From Heterocephalus glaber (taxonomy: Eukaryota > Chordata > Mammalia > Rodentia > Bathyergidae), in assembly GCF_000247695.1 (NCBI RefSeq), contig NW_004624882.1, positions 2,490,516 to 2,554,515 of the forward strand: 64,000 nt of DNA, given 5' to 3'. This document shows, in pieces, positions 59,426-64,000 of the stretch. The translations under genes and the position numbers were made by a program. The number at the start of each line of letters is the position of its first letter. Within the stretch, counting starts at the first letter, position 1. Under the pieces are notes generated by a model. It worked only from the letters and a program-made list of their open reading frames with translations, was not told where the DNA came from and did no database searches.

Positions 59426-60440
59426 CAATGGTCTAGAAATTTCTTCTTTGTAAGTAACATACATTGCTGTTTCTATGTTTTTTCCCATTTGTATGAAATT
59501 TTCTGGAATCTTTACAGTACAGTACAAATTTTGGAATGTTATTTAGGTTTCTTCCAATGGCTCCAAATAAAGCAACAGCTTAAGAAATTATGGCAAGTTT
59601 TCTAACACTGTGCTACTAATACTCACTTTCTCTATCAGAGGCAGAATATAATAATGGTAACTTAATATTTCATGCTGTTTCTGCAGACCATGACAGCATA
59701 GAGTATCCAGGCTCAAAGTCACATGAGGAAGGGCAAATGACATTCTTTCCAGCCCACCTACACACCTTTCAGGAACCCTTACACACATCAGTGTAACTTC
59801 ATCGGTCCCACACCTCGTGGCATCTCATACCTTATATTTTTTCATGCCTGTGTTCTATTGTGATAACTGTACAGCTCTCGGGAATCTGCTGTGGGTCTCT
59901 ATGACCAGGTGGTCACAGCCCTTCTCTGAAAATCTTGGCTCTGTGTCCCCCTATGCCTTGTCAGTGATGCCCACAGGCAATCCTAACAAGCCTTCCAGCA
60001 GCACATGGGGTTTTGCCATTATCATATTTTTAGTCTCCTTTCTCTAGACCTGTGGCATACGTCCACAAACTGGGATTGAAGGATAATTGGAGAATATTCC
60101 AGGAGCCATTCTTACAATGGTTCCTCCACTCTTCCTTGTCTCAACTTCCAATCTAATACTTACTGGGTTCCAAACTGACAGGTCTTGAACCTCTGTCTTG
60201 TCCCTTTTTAAGCTGTTGGTCCTGTTGTCTGGAAGGAAAATTCAAGGTGCCTGAAGCTCAGCTGGGCTTCCCTTGTGCCCTGGACCTTAGACCACCTGAC
60301 TCTCAGCATCCCTAGTTCCACCCTACAGATTCTAACTCCAGATCCACATACTGATCCATCACCCAAAGTGGCAGAGCCTCTCCTTCTTTCCACTATCATT
60401 CACTACCAGGGAGTGTTTGCTCCCAATGGAAGTTAAGACA
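59426..60440. other. Unique spacer
   Basis: About 1 kb with no recognised repeat. ORFs of 63-76 codons have no motif. Confidence 0.45.
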
Positions 60441-60456
60441 TAATATTTAATACACA

Positions 60457-60605
60457 ACAGGGAGGGGTGGAGGGGTTGAAAGGGCAGGGGAATGGGGGAA
60501 AAAATAAGAACCAAGATATATTATGTAAAGGTACAAATTCCCAATAATGAATGGCAGCATATTGTATATCTAAAATGTACCAATAAAATTAATGAATGAA
60601 AAAAG
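60457..60605 (+). mobile_element. Short L1 3'-end insertion, perfect target duplication
   Basis: 149 bp of L1 3' UTR ending CCAATAAAATTAATGAATG plus A6. Flanked by identical 13-bp tatttaatacaca at 60444-60456 and 60606-60618. Confidence 0.93.
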
Positions 60606-60618
60606 TATTTAATACACA

Positions 60619-61930
60619 GTATGACATTATTGAGAAAGCTAAATATTTCAAGAAATTTAAAGAACTCAAAAGATTAATAGGTTCATATTATTCCAATCTT
60701 ATAAATTGGTTGTTTATAATTTGTTAATTCAGTTGAAAAAGAATTCCTACTGCACATAAAATTTGGGGCAGACAAGTCATACTGAAATTTTTTTACATTA
60801 AAATTTTTTCTTCCCGATTTGGTGTTTTGAGGTATAAATCTTGAATGGAAATTTTCTTTGAAGAGTTGTAATTTCACATATACGTACTCTATCTTATAGA
60901 ATAATAACAGACTTTCATAAATGAAAGACTGGATCAGGAAAATCACAAGCTTTTCTACTACCTGAGAAAAACATTTTCTTTCAGATACATTTATTGACCC
61001 TGAGCTAACTTATTATCTAAAAATAAAGAGGCCTTGTTTCGGTCTCTTACTCATCTTTATGAATGTAGAAATCAATCTTAGTTTATAGCCACTCTCAAGG
61101 AACACACCCTCATAGACTAGACATTTTTTAGAAGTTTCTACAAAATTAAGTAGGCATCACACTTGAAAACACCGATGTTAAAGAAAAACGTACACATTCT
61201 AAGGAAGCGCTGTTCTCCCAAGCTAAAATGCAACAGACTAAAGTTCAGTTTAGAAAGCTGGAACTATAATCTATTATTTTTCACCCTAGCCACCGCACTG
61301 TTAAAATGGAAGACGTGGCTAATCAATTATAGCAGCTGAGGTGGAATATTGCATAGCTTGTAATCTCTGAAGCTTAAAAGGAAATCCGTTTACAAAAATT
61401 CAGAGATACATCAAAATGACAAGGGGAATAAAAGTTGCTTCATTTTCAATTAACACTAGCCAGAGTTTCAGAAAGCTCTAACACCCTTATTCCCCTTTTC
61501 TTACCTCTTCTATCCTTTTCCAATTTGACCATAAATATGCCATTGAGACAGAATTGATGGGATGTTTACAAAACAGATGTTTTCAAGTGATGCTAATAAT
61601 AAATTTAAACCCATGATCTACCTTTCCAAACGTACATAAATTACAAGTGACAAAATACAAGATACATAAAAATGCATTAAAATATATACCACAGAGCTGA
61701 CAAAAATCATGGAAGATGTTGTCTAGTCAGTACTTACTGAACACATACCACATGATAGAAAGTTCCTAAATTACTTATGGAGAATTAATATCCTTTCACT
61801 GTCAAATCATGTCCTACCTGCTAAGAGGATGACACAGAAAGAAAAGTATAATATTTCACATTATCAAAAATCAAAAGGAAAGAAACAAGAATAGTATCTT
61901 CTTATGAGTGAATAAACAATAAGAGGAATA
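60619..61930. other. Unique spacer, possible conserved noncoding DNA
   Basis: No repeats recognised. 61260-61460 (for example CTAATCAATTATAGCAGCTG) is repeat-free and regulatory-like in appearance only. Confidence 0.4.
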
Positions 61931-61934
61931 CAAG

Positions 61935-62600
61935 GAATATATATTTTTTTCACACATACACACCCATATGTTGCTTCCATATCTTGTCTGCTGTACTGTT
62001 CTGAATAATGCTGCTGCAATGGACATGGGCATGTAGACATCCTTTTAGCATACTGGTTTCACTTTCTCTGGATTTATACTCAGAAGTGGGATGGCTGGAT
62101 CATATGTTAAATCTTTTTTTAGTTTTTTGAGGAACCTCCATACTACTTTCCATAATTAAAAAAGAAGGAAATTTGCTACAACATGGATGAACCTAGAGGA
62201 CATTATGCTAAGTGAAATAAATCAGGCAGAGAAAGACTGCATGATCTTGCTCATATGTGGAATCTAAAAAACTCAAATTCACAGCAGCAGAGTAGAAGAG
62301 TATGTACCAGGGGCTGAGGGAGGAAAGTGAACAGGGAAAAGGAGATGTTTGAAAAGGGTACAAATTTTCAGTTAGATTAGAGGAACAGTTCTAGTGGTTA
62401 ATTTCACAGTGTGGTGCTATAGTTAATGAATTGCTAAAAGAGATTTTTAAAAGTTCCCACCATGAATAAATAAGTACATGAAGTGATGAATATACTAGCT
62501 TGATTTAATCAATCCACGACGTACACAAATATCATAACATCATATTGTAACCTACACATATATGCAATTATAATTTGTCAATTAAAAATAAAATAAATTA
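61935..62600. mobile_element. Old L1 with 5' inversion (twin-primed)
   Basis: 61935-62158 is ORF2 sequence in minus orientation (ATACTCAGAAGTGGGATGGC, GAGGAACCTCCATACTAC). 62160-62600 continues the next part of the same L1 in plus orientation (ACAACATGGATGAACCTAG, AAATAAATCAGGCAGAGAAAG). Confidence 0.75.
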
Positions 62601-62790
62601 ATGTGATTATTTACTGTTTTAATTCAAAAATAAGAATGGAACATTAGTAAAAACACTCCAAGTTAAGAGCATGGTAAAAATAAAGCAGAGTGGACAGGAA
62701 GCTTTAAAGGTATGGCAGTAACGTAAGGAACACTGTGCTTGCAAGTGAACTAGTACTTTTTGAAACTGGGAATGTATGTATGTGTTGTAT

Positions 62791-62792
<2 letters not shown>

Positions 62793-62826
<34 letters not shown>
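62793..62826. repeat. (TG)n microsatellite
   Basis: About 16 uninterrupted TG units. Confidence 0.97.
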
Positions 62827-62830
<4 letters not shown>

Positions 62831-64000
62831 GATATTTATACATCATATTAAATGTTTATATAACACACATAAAATAAGGAAAAATCTAACAATGTACATA
62901 TATGTATACATAATGAAAGGAAATTAGGGTACAAATGTGATACCAGAAGCCCACCTCCAGCTGGATCACATAAACTCTAACCTAGCTGGCATCAGAGTTT
63001 ATATAAAAAGGATGCCTCTCCCCTTCTCTTCAGTGAGAGGGGTTGTACCTAAACTCAGCTGCCCATAGGCCTACTGGCTCCCTTCCTGCGACAAGAGTCA
63101 TTTGTTCCCATAGAATCTAGGTTTCTAGGGTCCTGGGAAAGTCCTGCAAACAGCCAACTGCAGACTGCCCAGTGCCACCCTCCCAATCATCTCCCTGTGG
63201 ACTCACCTGTTCTTGTGTTGTCTGATAAAAATGAAAACTACTGAAGGGCAGGGTGACCCCATTGAAACACAGACCTCTGATCCATGTACAGTAAAAAGCC
63301 TTGGCTTTCACACTCCTTTCCCTGGGATTTTGAAATGATGGGATGTCCACACTTCTCATCTCCTGATGGCCCTGGTTTCACAAATCTACCCTTTCCATAG
63401 AACACTTGCTCCTTCCTCCATGCTATGTAACATGCAGCTGATCCCAGATTCTGATGGATGATCCAGACAACCAAAGGAACCATCCACATGAGAGATGGAA
63501 GATGTGTGTTGGTGGTGATCATGTCTGAATGGTAGGGATTTAGCCAATGAATATTTTCTTCTTTGTAATTTTCTGATTTTTCAAATTGTCTACCTTCCCG
63601 TTAGAATGGGGGAAGGAGATGGTTATTAATGTAAAATAACTTGCAACCACCCAAATAGTAGGCCCTCATAAGATGTTTCTACATCTACATGGTGATTTGT
63701 TCCAGAAATAACCAGTTTCTTTTATAGATTTAATCTATGAGACATCAATTTTAAAGGAAATCTAATCTCTGCTCTCAATTTATCACCCTAAAAGTTTCTA
63801 GAAGAGAAACTAGTCTCTGTCTCTTTAGTTTAGAGGATGGCAGTCTCTGCTACAAAAGATTACTTCTTAGAAAATGTCTTACTGCATCTTTACAAGGATC
63901 CTTTCCCTCCAGGACTTTCAGGGAATGCTCGTCTTGTGAGAAATAATAAATCAAGCTAACTAAAATATAGCCTAAAAAAGGATTTATATTTCCATTTACG
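62827..64000. other. Unique spacer to window end
   Basis: No recognised repeat. Two overlapping minus-strand ORFs at 63117-63522 (80 and 94 codons) have no motif. One contains a donor-like GTGAGT at 63206-63201, without enough other support to call an exon. Confidence 0.4.

Noticed and set aside
53061..59457. Nine-base match tgtaagtaa on both sides of L1-C as its target duplication
   Set aside because: Short, and on the left separated from the L1 end by about 13 bases; chance is likely at this length.
62965..63010. Promoter-like TATATAAAAAGG with a nearby short inverted repeat
   Set aside because: AT-rich background makes such matches common; no downstream gene or LTR boundary was found.
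63117..63522. Possible exon with GTGAGT donor on the minus strand
   Set aside because: No convincing acceptor or family resemblance, and two overlapping frames are open; insufficient support.
1..64000. CRISPR arrays, operons, phage or plasmid features
   Set aside because: None present; the repeat content is mammalian nuclear DNA. The interspersed repeats are dispersed SINE/LINE copies, not regularly spaced arrays.

Overview
This is vertebrate, specifically mammalian, nuclear DNA from a repeat-dense intergenic or intronic region. There is no operon-like gene layout and no long intact host ORF. The repeats point to a non-murid rodent. There are many tRNA-Ala/ID-type SINEs (box A and box B visible), a 7SL-derived B1-like SINE, one dominant L1 lineage, and MaLR LTRs next to the old placental repeats MIR, MER5A and MER20. 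The species cannot be fixed from the sequence alone. No previously undescribed biological system was found.

Layout. 1-3750: 5' half of a minus-strand L1 (L1-A) running off the left edge. 4.9-7.2 kb: a complete LTR-internal-LTR MaLR element containing a perfect 128-bp tandem duplication. 7.7-10.8 kb: several truncated L1 3' ends. 11.8-14.5 kb: B1, a MIR split by a DNA transposon, an L1 piece and a MaLR LTR. 16.4-24.9 kb: an old L1 fragment, then a near full-length plus-strand L1 (L1-B), interrupted by an 871-base run of N inside ORF2. 25-33 kb: mostly unique AT-rich sequence with old fragments. 33.6-40.8 kb: nested DNA transposon/L1/SINE structures, one candidate host coding exon on the minus strand (35152-35276), MIRs and MaLR LTRs. 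41.7-45 kb: a cluster of MER5A-like DNA transposons. 45-51 kb: LTR remnants. 52-59.4 kb: an old L1 abutted by a near full-length but decayed minus-strand L1 (L1-C). 59.4-64 kb: mostly unique sequence, with a small young L1 3' insertion and an inverted (twin-primed) older L1.

How the parts relate. Almost all coding potential belongs to retrotransposons: L1 ORF1 (RNA-binding protein) and ORF2 (endonuclease/reverse transcriptase), all broken by stops or frameshifts. L1 enzymes are the expected source of the SINE insertions and of the short L1 3' pieces, and several of these still show target-site duplications. Those duplications and the nesting give a relative insertion history: MIR/L2/DNA transposons and L1M first, then MaLR, then the lineage L1s and ID SINEs. 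The only plausible host protein-coding segment is the 41-codon candidate exon with good splice-site matches on both sides; its gene was not recognised.
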